A stretch of DNA of 64,000 bases from Hyalella azteca (Eukaryota; Arthropoda; Malacostraca; Amphipoda; Hyalellidae): assembly GCF_000764305.2 (NCBI RefSeq), contig NW_025930722.1, positions 62,001-126,000 on the forward strand, read 5' to 3'. The position numbers and the translations under genes were made by a program. Position 1 is the first letter of the stretch, and the number at the start of each line of letters is the position of its first letter. Below are positions 25,452 through 36,407 of the stretch, one piece after another. The notes beneath the pieces are model-generated. The model had not been told where the DNA came from, ran no database searches, and worked only from the letters and a program-made list of their open reading frames with translations.

Positions 25452-26466
25452 ATGGCAGTAGATAGAAATGCAATTGTAACCCTTCATGAAAAGGGCGAGA
25501 GTACTTCAGTCATTGCAAAAAAGCTCCAAATTCGTCGTGAAACTGTGTGGAAGGTGGTAAAAAAATTCAAGGAAACTGGTGAAACATGCAATCGACCTGG
25601 TCAAGGAAGGAAACGAAGTGTCCGAACAAAACAATTGATCAAAAACACGAGGGAGAAGTTGAGGAGAAACCCTCGTCGCTCAGTTGCAAAATTGGCTGCA
25701 GAAGCAGGAGTCAGTCAGACATCAATGCGTAGAGTCCTCAAAGATGACCTAAAAGCCTCCCCTTACAAGATGCAAACAAGGCATGAACAAACAAACAGAC
25801 CGTCATGATTAAATGAGGCTCGAAAGATGCCAGCACATTCTGGATCTCATTGAGGATGGCACGCTGCCCAACTTGGTGTTCAGTGACGAGAAAAAATTTG
25901 ACATTGAACAAAGCGTTAACCGTCAAAATGACAGATTTTAGATTCGGGATGGATCTGTGGCAACCAGAACAGTAACACGACGTCAAAATCCCATGTCCGT
26001 GATGGTTTGGGCCGCGGTAACCGCCACTGGGAGGTCCCCACTCGTTTTTGTCGCCTCAGGAGTGAAATTGAACAGTCAGCGATACATTTCGGACATTTTG
26101 GAAGCTGTGTTGTTACCTTGGGCCCGTAAACACTTCAACGGCTCACCATGGAGTTTTCAACAAGACTCTGCCCCATCACATGGCTCAAACATGACCCAAA
26201 ACTAGATTCAGGGTCACATCCCAGCTTTCATTAGCAAAAATTAGTGGCCCTCAAGAAGCCCTGATCTGAATTCTCTCGACTTTTTTGTGCATGCTATTTT
26301 AGAGAGTAGGGTCTGCAGAACACCTCATGATTCTTTGGATAGTTTGAAGTCTAAATTGACACGAGAATTGGACTTGATCCCTCAAGAAATGCTGCGTGTC
26401 TCCTGTGAAGCTTTACCGCGTAGATTGGAGGCCATCATTAAAAATAAGGGTGGTCATATTGAATAA
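25452..26466 (+). pseudogene. maT-type (DD37D) mariner transposase pseudogene
   Basis: The N-terminus is a helix-turn-helix DNA-binding region (STSVIAKKLQIRRETVWKVV) followed by a basic GQGRKRSVRT stretch and a second helix-turn-helix. The catalytic domain shows the first Asp in FSDEKKF, the second in QDSAPSH and the third in SPDLNSLDFF. There are 37 positions between the last two, the DD37D spacing of maT elements. It cuts and pastes DNA at TA in intact relatives. A frameshift lies between about 25780 and 25816, and in-frame TAG codons are at 25939, 26203 and 26242, so no active enzyme is made. Confidence 0.92.
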
Positions 26467-26534
26467 ATATGTCTGAGAATCATTTAGGTAATTCTTGGCT
26501 TCTAGCTTATCCAATAAAAAAAACAATAAAATAC

Positions 26535-26696
26535 AACTCAGTACTCACTGAAGTGAGTGACAGAGAGTGCATTTTCTCGTCGACGAAAACGTGAAGTCAC
26601 GGACGGACTGACAGACAGACGGACAAACGGACTGACAGACTGACGGACATGGCGAGCACAATAGTGCATTTTTTCATAAATGAGAAAATGCGCTAA
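26535..26696 (+). mobile_element. copy 2 of the ~145-bp repeat, nested in the maT element
   Basis: Starts AACTCAGTACTCACTG and ends GAGAAAATGCGCTAA. The middle is a GGACNGACAGAC-rich stretch. The last 31 bases hold a 12-bp stem (GCATTTTTTCAT with ATGAGAAAATGC), followed by GCTAA. It lies between the dead transposase and the right inverted repeat of the maT transposon, so it arrived after that element. Confidence 0.85.
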
Positions 26697-26773
26697 CAAT
26701 GCACCTGTTTCATGTTTGTTTCATTGAGAAATAACAAAAAACATGCGTTGCCAAAAATATGGCGGACCCTGTA

Positions 26774-28785
26774 AAGATGGCTTTAAATTTGAGTCATTCA
26801 GTTTTTATTCTACTCAAAAATTTCTTGATGGCCCTAGATCATTACATTTATCTGTCATCGCTTCCAAATTAATTTCTTATCATAGAGGGTTCAGCATTAG
26901 TCACCGAAAGTAACTCACTCTTTTTCAATTCTTGGTATAAGGCACGCAAGTGGGCCAAACTTGCCGATATTTCGATACCAGAATTGAAAAAAAGTTCAGA
27001 AAGTCCATCTCAAGTGTTGATGTTTGCAAATGATAACACTTGAACACAAAAGCCATTTTTCATGCCAAATTATTAAAAACTTGTAGTTCTCCGTTTAATT
27101 ACATAATTTTATTGTGGACTTCGGGTTGAGAACAAACGTCGTTCACAATACAATTTCATGATAGTGTTGAATGCAAATACGTACATGTCAAAATTAGGAT
27201 CATTTTTTAAAATAAAATAAGGATAATATATTGTTGCAAATGAATTTTCCCACTGCGTACAGTAGAACGCAGCTCGATTTCCTACACTGCATAAAGTAGG
27301 TCCCTCGGTTGTGACGTCCATCGACATCATCCTTTTGTGAGCAAAACTTGATGCTTTAAGAGATCTTCTTTGTTCAAGCTCCTCTTGTTAAAGATCGGCC
27401 AAGCGTGAGAGATTCTCTAGATAATCTTCCATCTTTGTGAACTTTATATCGAGCATTAATTAATTTCGTTGTAAATGGAAACACAAACACAGCAAACTCA
27501 CTTTTTCCTTTCATATCATTCCCATCACTGCAGCTCAGCTCGTCCGGTATCGGAATAGCGCAGTACATCGGAAACTAATATCAGACTCCATTGAAGAGCC
27601 ACAAGCGCGCGCTCGAGCGAAGTTACAGCCAGCGTACGCTTTGTTAATCTGGATTTCTCGAAATATTCTCCATGTTTTTTTTTTTGCAATTCTGGTCGCC
27701 AAGGGAATTATAAGATCTAAAAATGATTTTAATGCTTGCGATATCGCTTGTTTTTGGTTCTGATTGAGAACCATTAGGTGAATTGGCAGACTCCGATAGT
27801 GCATGATTGTTTGGTATCTTTAGCTGTTGAATAAAACGTTGGCTGTTATGATTTGGTAAGAAAATATGACTTTCTGAGGATGCTAATGAATCGTTCTTCA
27901 CCAAACATATATACAGGCATCTAATTTTTTGCAGATTTGACCTAAATAGGCAAAACTAATCGTGTGAAATTGATAATTACAAAGTCATTTATAATTAAAT
28001 TCTAGGATATTTTTCGTTGTTGGAATAATGATTTGATGCATAAATTGTATACGTATCGCTACAATTGGATCTACGCTGTGCAATTGTTTTCGATTTGAAG
28101 TCAGTCAATCCAATGATTTTAACGCATTCCACAACATAACGAGATTTTGGATTGTGGGAGGAAACTTTCCAAATGGTGGACATATTTTCATGTTTCCTTA
28201 ACGTAAATGCGACGAGTAGTATATACAGCATCTCAAGTGAAAACGCGTTTAGTCTGTTGCGAATGCGGCTCTGATAGTCGCTATTTGTTGTTAGACGCTG
28301 TATGTTGTCTGTGACTGCTGGTTGAGGAAGCGTAAATTTTAGAATGTTGGATGCCACCAACAGACAACAAACATTATCGTTTGTTCATCGACTGAGTAAT
28401 TATTCAGCATGATGTTAGTTAATTGCTGTGCTCTGAATTCCATTCGAGAAGCGATAGCTAATTGGCGTATACATGTTATTTTTTGTTGCCAAAATGTATT
28501 TAATTTTGTTTTGAAATTAAATTGGTCTTCTTTTCAAGATAGTTGAGGTTTGTAACTTTTTAAAGTTTTTTTACGTTATCTCAGTTCCGTTGATCAAAAC
28601 GAGGTATTCGTGCGCATCCAAAATACGAGTCTTGCAATCTTTTGGTCTGGGGCGCCCACAAATATGGCCTCGTAAAAATATTTCAGTCATGCCTACGTAA
28701 TGAGCCGGAAGCTCGGATGTGAGTTGGGGTGACGACAGCAATAAAAACGAGGCGTTGCATGCAGACAAACTCTCCTGAGGTCGCA
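26774..28785. other. spacer with uncertain open frames
   Basis: No gene recognised. Minus-strand frames at 27374-27568 and 27644-27904 have a fairly protein-like composition, and the first contains a good donor (AAAA|GTGAGT read on the minus strand). No family is evident and splice partners are unknown. Confidence 0.3.
28571..28692 (-). CDS. candidate 3'-terminal exon, unknown gene
   Basis: A pyrimidine-rich stretch ending TACGTAG on the minus strand precedes a 2-base partial codon and 39 sense codons (GMTEIFLRGHICGRPRP near its start, LVLINGTEIT at the end), then TAA. The local GC content is above that of the flanks. Unrecognised. The frame overlaps no repeat. Chance openness is a real alternative. 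Confidence 0.25.
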
Positions 28786-29112
28786 TAATCCAGGGACACC
28801 TACTCAAAAGTAATCTAGGGAGACCTACTTTAGGATAATCTAGGTACACTTTCTTGGGGATAATCTAGGGACACCTATATAAGGATAATCTAGGGACACT
28901 TTCTTGGTGATAGTCTAGGGATACCTATATAAGGACAATCTATGGACACTTTCTTGGTGATAGTCTAGGGATACCTATTTAAGGATAATGTAGGGACTCA
29001 TACGTGGGGAAAATCTAGGGCCCGGACTCTAGGGATAATCAAATAGAACCTACTTACGAATAATCTAGATCCTAGCTAGAGTAACCTACTTAAGGATAAT
29101 CTAAGACCACTT
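28786..29112. repeat. ~27-bp degenerate minisatellite
   Basis: About a dozen units of the type GGATAATCTAGGGACACCTA with a variable CTTTCTTGGTGATAG or TATATAA spacer. Some units alternate in pairs, giving a longer period in the middle (28850-28990). Confidence 0.85.
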
Positions 29113-29858
29113 GATTCGATTTTTCGTCATACAATTCAAATAGAAGATTTACATGTAAGCAAAAACTTCAACATCTCATTTATCTAACATGTCAATCACT
29201 ATTATTACAATTAATCCCGTATATCTCAGGAATTAAACTTTCATATCCAGATCACTGAAGAACATAATTATGATCGCTGTTATGCTTTCAAAAGAGCAGT
29301 CCGCACAAAAATTTTATAGGCATTTTAGCAAGATGCTGTTATCTCAATTTGGGTAACTGTATTAAAAATGGCATCATATGTACATATATATTATAAATTC
29401 GATGTAATTTCCGTGATAATTTTGCGGAAAGTATGTATTTGTAAGACAGGCCTGCGATGAAATTCAAGAGACTTCAAACGATAAAAAAATCTAGATATGC
29501 TGTTTTTGCAAACCACATCGCGACAGAACCTGAATAATATTGTTGATTTTGAAAAGTCACAGTATTTAGAATTTACATTCTTCAGCAGTGCGCTCATTTC
29601 CAAAGTAATTATTCCATTGAAAATGCACAGTCCCCTCAGCGACGCTTCTGCGAGTCATTTGTTCAGCAATTCTCACGGGAGCGTGCGGCAGTCATGTTTT
29701 GTAGGATATGTTCGTTGCGCGAATGTCATTACATCCTTCACGGCAAACTAAATGTCTAATTAAACGCATTATACCACATTTTACCAGCGATCATTTCGTG
29801 CATATTCCTTCTGAATTTTCGTGCTATTTAGAAAGAATATGAAAAAATATAAATAAAT

Positions 29859-29989
29859 ACTCACTGCTGTGAGTGACAGAGAGCGCATTTTCTCGTCGAC
29901 TAAAACGTGAAGTCACGGACGGACAGACAGACGGACGGACATGACGAGCACAATAGTGCATTTTTTCCACAAATGAGAAAATGCGCTAA
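29859..29989 (+). mobile_element. copy 3 of the ~145-bp repeat
   Basis: Same family as copy 2, starting ACTCACTGCTGTGAGTGACA and ending AATGCGCTAA. It is shorter at the 5' end and in the GACG-rich middle. The terminal stem before GCTAA is kept. Confidence 0.85.
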
Positions 29990-32125
29990 AAAGAGAACAT
30001 CTCAAAATTAAACTTGAGATTTGAAAATAATTCGGCCTATTAATTCTGTTGTTCACGTGCGTCTTCTACTTATAAGGCACTTATTTCGTGAATTTTCATG
30101 CAGTCTACCATCGTAATCTCTTGTTCAAATCATGCGGTCAGCAGTGCCAACACTCCCGAAGCTTTCAGTGCGATGAGAGAAGATCCTGCAGAGCGTCTGC
30201 AAATACTCGCCAAGACTTGCGATTTTCGAGTTCCTACCCTGCCTGCGGGTGCCATCATGAACGTTATTTGCTTCGTCGCTTTCTGTGTCACTTCAGCTGC
30301 CATGCTTTCTTAGCTCACGTATTGTGGCTGGCTACTATATAAGAGTTGTCTTGCAGAAAAAAGATTCATGGATTTTTACTTTGTTCCTTCCGCTATAGGA
30401 AATGATTAATTTTGAGCGTATCCAGCTGTTCTTGACGATGAAGTTTCAGTTACTTAACGCTACAAAAATTTTTAATATCTGTAATATTTTGTGCCTGTGA
30501 CGACAGAACAATGTTCCAGTCACTTTTTTTCGTCCTGGCAACTGACATTCCGACATCTGTGGAGTTTTTCATACCATTTATGATGTCACGCTTGAGGCGT
30601 CCTGCTTGAGGCAATAACTCGGACAACAAATCGCGTTGACTCCGAAGACAATTTTTGGCTCATTTTCATTGAAGTTCAGTAAATGTAAAGAGGCGCACAA
30701 TCTTTGGTTTTGTCTCATGAAGATTAAATATTAAATAATCAAACCATGATTGAGATTTCATTTCACTGGCGATAATTTATAATTCATGAAAGCGATAATT
30801 CATTCTTTACTCTTAGAATGAATTATCGCTTTCCAGATTATTTTCATATGAATTCATTTTATTTTAATTTTTTGTGTTTTAAAAAGGCAACCTCAACGAA
30901 AAAAAAGCGAGTCGAGGGCAACAGACATGTCGATTATGAGTTTTATGGGCTGTAATGAAAACTAGTCCATAGACTTAAAAAAATTACATTTTAGATCAGT
31001 TATAACATTGATAGCATAATTCTCATTTCGAGCTGTTACTATAGCAAAGTTCATGGTCATATGTGTGGACAGATAAATAAAATTCCATTATTGTTCATAT
31101 ATGCCATTTTCAAAGAAATTATTTTTTTAATGAGATTGATTACGTATTTTGTTAAATGGTTATTGGTGTGAAATTATTCAGCAATTTAGTTCGAAATACA
31201 ATTTTTAGTAATAAATTGACCATAAGACATGTATGTTTATATTAGACCTTCTTTTATATCCTGGAATATATTTCAAATTAATGCTCAAATCAATACATTT
31301 TACTTACAACCAAAATCAATTTCATTGCAAGCTGGAAATTTCCATTGCCCCTTATTTTCTAAGTACTCCAAAAGAGAAAAATTTTTCGTCGTGAAAAATT
31401 CCATGTCGCTAAGATAATAAAAAAAACTTATTCAATTTTGCTGGAGCTGCGAACATTCCTTCTAATAATATTTCAGAATGTTTTTACATTGAGGCAATTT
31501 TAATGGATTATGAGCGTGTTGAATTGATGGCGCTGTTTCAACGGAGCACTTCGTATTTCATTTTTTGGTTGACTTTAAAGCCAAAGTGTTGTAAAAATGT
31601 TTTTAATGAATGTAGGGAGCGGCATTTGACAATGTTTTTTTTTTGGTCTTATTTCGCCACAGTAACTGCGAACCAAAACCGGGGAACTAGCATACGAATA
31701 TTTTTTTCTGCATCTGCGCTTCTCGGTTCACGATATGGTTTTCTGGCCTGTCGCTGTATTTTTATGTTTGAGAATCTTAAGAAATATGACGCATGGGATG
31801 GGAAATAGTTGGGATGAGATGATATTCTCTTTATTATCGATCGATGGCCCCGTGGCTGTCAGAAACATTAGAATAATGAATGATCTCAAAATCATATATC
31901 ATGTTTTGGGTCCTCGGTTCGTGACTTCCAACTTAAAGCGAGCTGCTCGTGGATGTTCCTCATGGTTGAACTATATATTCTACTAGTTCAACCATGGATG
32001 TTCCTCGCTAGACGCGGCCACTTCCACACCATCAGTCCAAATGCCTGCTGCTCTCGAGGAGAGTGGAGTGATAAATTATAGTATGCAAACAGAGTAATGA
32101 GTGAAATCTTTTTGAAAATGTTAAT
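29990..32125. other. unassigned spacer with hairpins
   Basis: A GC-rich island at 30095-30310 is open in frames on both strands, but no family was recognised. Perfect hairpins lie at 30788-30833 (18-bp stem) and around 31961-31996 (CATGGTTGAACTA with its complement). No other feature could be supported. Confidence 0.35.
30788..30833. repeat. perfect 18-bp inverted repeat, 10-bp loop
   Basis: GAAAGCGATAATTCATTC is followed by its exact reverse complement. Function unknown; it could be the footprint of a small foldback element. Confidence 0.8.
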
Positions 32126-32301
32126 TCATTTTATTTGTGTGCGGTACAAAGGGATCCGGCCTTTGGAACCCGATCTTTTCATAACTGACGATTGATTGAG
32201 ATAGCTGCTGGACTTATTGCCTGGTCCGTAAGGTGCTATAGGCATTTCGAGACCCTGCATAGCTTTGTCTAAAGAGAGCTGGTCAAGAAAAATTGACGTC
32301 A
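32126..32301 (-). CDS. candidate last coding exon of an unrecognised minus-strand gene
   Basis: On the minus strand, TGAATTCAG precedes a 2-base partial codon and 57 sense codons rich in Ser, Gly and basic residues (PIAPYGPGNKSSS; ends GRIPLYRTQIK), then TGA. An AATAAA overlaps the last codons (32130-32135). The region is clearly GC-richer than its flanks. The phase fits the donor of the exon at 32740-32796 (CATC|GTAAGT), and the split codon becomes Leu. It looks like a cytoplasmic or disordered C-terminal tail. No family recognised. Confidence 0.4.
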
Positions 32302-32739
32302 CTGAATTCATGATTTATCAATGAAAAGGTTAATGGTTCTTGGGCGGACGCATGATTTAGAATTTAAGTAAAAAATTGAACAAATTGTGCAATTTGCTGT
32401 TTTAATTATAGTTATAAGCATTTTAAAAGCCTTTTAGATAATTCAGTGAGTTTTTTTCCCAAATTCACTGATAACAATTTCTTACCATAGATGTCAAATA
32501 ATCAATAAGCACTGAATTGCTCTACCAGTACTAAAAACTAAAATTAGTATTGGAATAAAAAACGACTATTACAGCTCTCGATTCTATGAAAAAAATTAAA
32601 TAATTATCAATTTATATCAATAATTAACTATATTACTCAAGTGTTGCGTCGGCAGCAGTGTCGGGCGGGATATTGAACAAACACTGGCACTTCGTTGCGT
32701 TAGCTGTTATGTACTTCGCTGGCTGCTGAAGTGACTTAC

Positions 32740-32796
32740 GATGAAGTTTATTGCGTTCAAGTACAAGTACATCTCCATATGTTTCTAACTGTGTAC
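32740..32796 (-). CDS. candidate penultimate exon of the same minus-strand gene
   Basis: A 57-base exon: 3' splice site GAAATGCCAG, 18 codons (TQLETYGDVLVLERNKLH) and a consensus donor C|GTAAGT. The one-base overhang is completed in frame by the exon ending at 32126. The reading frame also runs on past the donor to a TAA at 32633, so an unspliced version would end there. The upstream exon was not found. Confidence 0.35.
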
Positions 32797-33502
32797 CTGG
32801 CATTTCGTTCAGGAAAATCACAGTTAAAAATGCGATAAATTCTTGTCCTTTTCTTCATTTTTACTATGTATCTCTAATGATTTCTTATGAATAATCTGCT
32901 TATGCAAAGTTATGTTTTTCCTACAACTTATATTCATAATTCATTTCAGTCCATTCATAGAGAAATTTGTGAATTTTGTTATTTATTTTTAATATTCCTT
33001 ATTCACCACAGCCGAGTTCTCAATCTCTCTGCTCGTTAATCCTGTAAAAATCGTGGTTAGAAATTTTACTTTGACGGGTGAGTGATAGACTATTGACGAC
33101 CTCGGCAGAGGAAAACTCGATTTTTGAATTTTGTTGCGTAATGGATTAAATTTTCCAACTATCGCTTTTCCTGATATGTGATGCCTGATGCTGATTTGAC
33201 TTTTTTTCGTTGGAAAAAATCAGTAATTAGCAAACACTTGTCAATTGCTGTACCGTTGTTGTAATGGAAAACTAGATCAAACTTTGCAATGACTACAAAG
33301 GATCAAAGAAACGCATTGAAAACAAACGCAGTCGCAATCATTGGGACTTTTAAGAAGATAATGAGCATTAATGGAGAACAAACCAGCTGCTGCCCATCGG
33401 TAATTACAGGCTTTAATCCTGAACATTGACTCGCCTAGAGTTGGCGTCCCGCAAATGAGTTCGTTATAGCTCATCGGATGTGAGACCGTTGAAGAAGCGA
33501 GC

Positions 33503-33620
33503 AATTTTGTTCTGTTCAAAGAATTAGCCAGATAAAAAGATATGACGACATGAAAACGTAAAATTTTGTTCCGTTCAAAGAATTAGTCCGATAAAAGGAT
33601 ATGACGTTATAAAAACGTAA
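33503..33620. repeat. 59-bp tandem duplication
   Basis: AATTTTGTTCTGTTCAAAGA and the following 39 bases occur twice head to tail with about 10 percent difference. Confidence 0.9.
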
Positions 33621-34040
33621 AATATGAATGCATTGATGCTTGGTTTGATTTGGAGAAAGAAAAAGTGTTCTAAAGACTCGATGGATCTAGCTAGGCACAG
33701 AAATTTATTTCAACTGACATTTCATTTAGCTTCGGATAGGCACCGAACGCTTGGTTTAAGGGCGCACGGAGCCTGTACCAATGAGGTTTCATTTGTAATT
33801 TGCTGTAATATTGAAGGTCTTGACCATATAGCTTTTTTTATGTATACGTTTGTATCAAGGGTTTAGTTTAAAACATTATTCTAATAGCAACCGTCAATCG
33901 TATAATGTCCAGCACTTCATTACACCCTATACAGTTAATGAAAAATAGCCCAGGATTGCACCAATAATTAAGATGATTAGTTTTATTGACCTCACTTCTC
34001 ACTTGGCATTTCACATTTTGTAATTTGGTTTATTTTTACG

Positions 34041-34618
34041 CTAATAACATAACATAACATAACATAGTGATGTCGGCTCTGAAGTGTAGGCCTGATGTGG
34101 CCTGTCGCCGATTCTTTTCCATTTCGTGCCTTGTTCATAGATCTAAACTCGTGTCATTTGACCGGATCTTTTCATGACTGATGGTGTTACTTGAGCTTCT
34201 TTCCAGTCGGACGGCAAAGTTCCTTCGTTCAAGGTTTTTTGAAAGAATACTGTCAATGGGCCGGCCAGAACGGATGCTAATTCTTTGAGCAATCTGGGAT
34301 GGAAGCCGTCTGGTCCACATGACTTGTTGGGATTTTGAGCTACCAGGCGCTTGAGAACCTCTTCTTCGTGTATTTCAAAACATGCTAACTTCGAGCCGAC
34401 TGGGCGCTCCTCAATATCTGGAATACTGTTCAAGTCCTCATCTGTGAACACCCTGCTGAAGAACTGATTAAGAACGTTAGCCTTGCCCTCATCAGAGGAA
34501 ATCTTTCGTTGGTCTACTTTCAAATCAGATATACCGTCCTTTGACTTACACTTCGAACTAGCGTACAAAAAGAAGGCTTTCGGATTCTTTTTGGCATTTT
34601 TAGCAATATTTTTTTAAA
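34041..34618 (-). pseudogene. CR1/L2-like LINE fragment (reverse transcriptase N-terminal part plus 3' tail)
   Basis: The minus-strand frame 34618-34143 matches the start of LINE reverse transcriptase: KNPKAFFLYASSKCKS, LNQFFSRVFT, then NKSCGPDGFHPRLLKELA and LPSDWKEAQVTP. After VTP the family sequence stops, and the frame runs straight into what looks like 3' UTR, so most of the polymerase is deleted. The 3' tail has AAGAATCGGCGACAGGCC (34099-34116) and ends in (GTTAT)n at 34041-34066. The 5' side is cut at an (ATT)n microsatellite. In intact elements the enzyme copies its own RNA at a nicked target. Confidence 0.88.
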
Positions 34619-34700
34619 TAATAATAATTTTAATAATAATATAATAAATAAAATAATAATAATAATAATATTATTATATTATATTATATTATTATAGAAA
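34612..34700. repeat. (AAT)n microsatellite
   Basis: Impure AAT/ATT repeats directly upstream, in transcription sense, of the LINE fragment. Confidence 0.9.
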
Positions 34701-35342
34701 ATAATAATTTTATTTTTTATCGATGAGTCACTTCCAATCCGCATAAAATCTGTGTTGATGTTAATTATTTTTAGAGGATTTAATGGCGTTCATTTCGGAC
34801 TAATAATTGATTAGAGCACTCACCTTGTATTTCAATAACGTTGTACGAACTTTTTAAATGTGAGTATTTTAATTTATGAGCGTTTTTCCGCTTCCACACT
34901 TCATGCTTAATTATGACCACAAATATTTTCTCTGCGTTAATCATTATTCATAATCGTACCTCAGCACAGCATTGAGAAAATATAATTACTTTGTCCGGTC
35001 CATTACTTCACATTAATAGGTTGTACGATCACAATCGAGAGCAAGCATCAAGGAATTGTCTTCATCCAATCTTTCGATCAGAAAATATTAATATATCAGT
35101 GGAAATCGAAGTACTCGATTAATTGCATAGAACTCTGCAGTAATTATGAAACTCATACTGAATTGATTCTATAGGAACAGGAAGTTGCTAGTCGTTAAGT
35201 GGCAGAAACCACCCGCGTAATAAGGTAGAATTGTGTTTATCAAACTTTTTTCTGATTATTAAAGATTTTTCTCTAACATTAAGTTAAAAAAGTTATTGCA
35301 TTCTTCCGTTCTCTTGTATTTTCATTAGTTTATTTTAATTAT

Positions 35343-35401
35343 TCATGGTCTTGGAGCAAATGCATTTGGGCTGATCTCAAGGAAACGCGTCTTGGAAGCA
35401 G
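35343..35401 (-). CDS. candidate short 3'-terminal exon, unknown gene
   Basis: The minus-strand 3' splice site is excellent: a pyrimidine run ending TTCTTTTCCAG. A 2-base partial codon and 18 codons follow (ASKTRFLEISPNAFAPRP), then TGA; an AATAAA lies 9 bases beyond the stop (35329-35334). The 0 phase is also open for 20 codons, so the frame is not certain. No family recognised. Confidence 0.38.
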
Positions 35402-36345
35402 CTGGAAAAGAAGGCAGGGAATAGAGGAGTATTAGAGGCGCTAGGAGCGTAGGATGAGGCGCTGTTGGTCCCTTATTGGATACGCGACACCAAGACAAAT
35501 GAGGGCCATAGTTGCCGGCGTCGACGGGGGCGGCGGCGCAATTCCATCAACTGACATTTCGAACTATAGGGTAAACTTGTCTGTTCCTGACACTGTAATA
35601 CTCGTATAATTTATTTGACTATAACTCTTATACGATGCTAATTTCTTTTTCACACATTTCAATGGTCATAATTTTTAGCCCATCAAGCTCGTACAGGCGT
35701 TTCAGTAACTTAAACTTGTTGGCGGTATACCTGGGAAGTGTTTCAGTAATTGCCATTTCCAGGGCGGAATGGTCCCGCTAACTCTTCAGTGATTGTTACA
35801 CTCAAACAAATCGCTGCGTACCAATGACGCGTCAAAGTGTCTATCTCGGCTTGTCCCAAAAGCACGCACGCGCTCAGGCGCGTAAACCGATCTCTCAGCG
35901 AGCCGGTGCGCGTAATTCAGGCTACCGTGAGCGAGTAAATATGAGCGCTTTTATGGGAAGTCTCACGGCACTCACGACGGATAATAAGGCAGCTTATTAT
36001 ATAAAATTTTATTGAAAAACATCATAGAAACTTTTCCACAGACAGACGAATGATGTCACAAGTTTAATGCTAGGTACATAGTGCGTGTAAGACATAAAAT
36101 GCTAAAATTTTAAGTATTTGAGATAAATCTAAAATCAAATTAAAGTATTCAATAAAATAAGTGCAATAATTCATATGCAAGATATAAAGTCAGGGCTTTA
36201 AACGCACCCTTATTGATATTATGGGGTAACAACTCCATAGAAAATGCATGGCATTGATTGGTGTATAAAATTAAATATTTATTGAAACTCCCTACAAGTC
36301 TCCTCACAACGCAGCTCTCTGAACATGTCATATCATGGTGACTTA

Positions 36346-36407
36346 CAGGGGTTGTACAAAATAAGGGAAACACCTGACATTTTGATACCATAATTTTTGA
36401 ACCCCTG
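36346..36407. mobile_element. 62-bp remnant with Tc1-like ends
   Basis: It starts CAGGGGTTGTACAAAATAAG, a known type of Tc1-family end, and ends AACCCCTG. TA precedes the left end, but the right flank is TG. It is probably a deletion derivative with both tips left. Confidence 0.5.

Larger units (their letters stand above)
25300..26771 (+). mobile_element. maT-like Tc1/mariner transposon, full length, inactivated
   Basis: The ends are inverted copies (CAGGGTCCGCCATATTTATG and CAGGGTCCGCCATATTTTTG, read inward), with TA on each side (25298-25299, 26772-26773). It contains a decayed transposase (25452-26466) and, near its right end, a later insertion of the ~145-bp repeat (26535-26696). Without that insert it is about 1.3 kb, the usual size for the superfamily. 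Confidence 0.92.

Noticed and set aside
28786..29112. CRISPR-like direct repeats
   Set aside because: No constant spacer length or unique spacers, and the DNA is eukaryotic; it is a minisatellite.
33277..33519. Gustatory/odorant receptor-like piece (AAAGLFSIN)
   Set aside because: The resemblance is limited to a few residues and no neighbouring exon supports it.
32160..34190. Similar MKRSG-encoding DNA at about 32171-32195 and 34160-34185
   Set aside because: About 22 of 25 bases match, which is near chance level for one pair in 64 kb; no shared flanks.
34135..34320. Second minus-strand frame beside the LINE
   Set aside because: Shadow frame of the reverse transcriptase fragment.
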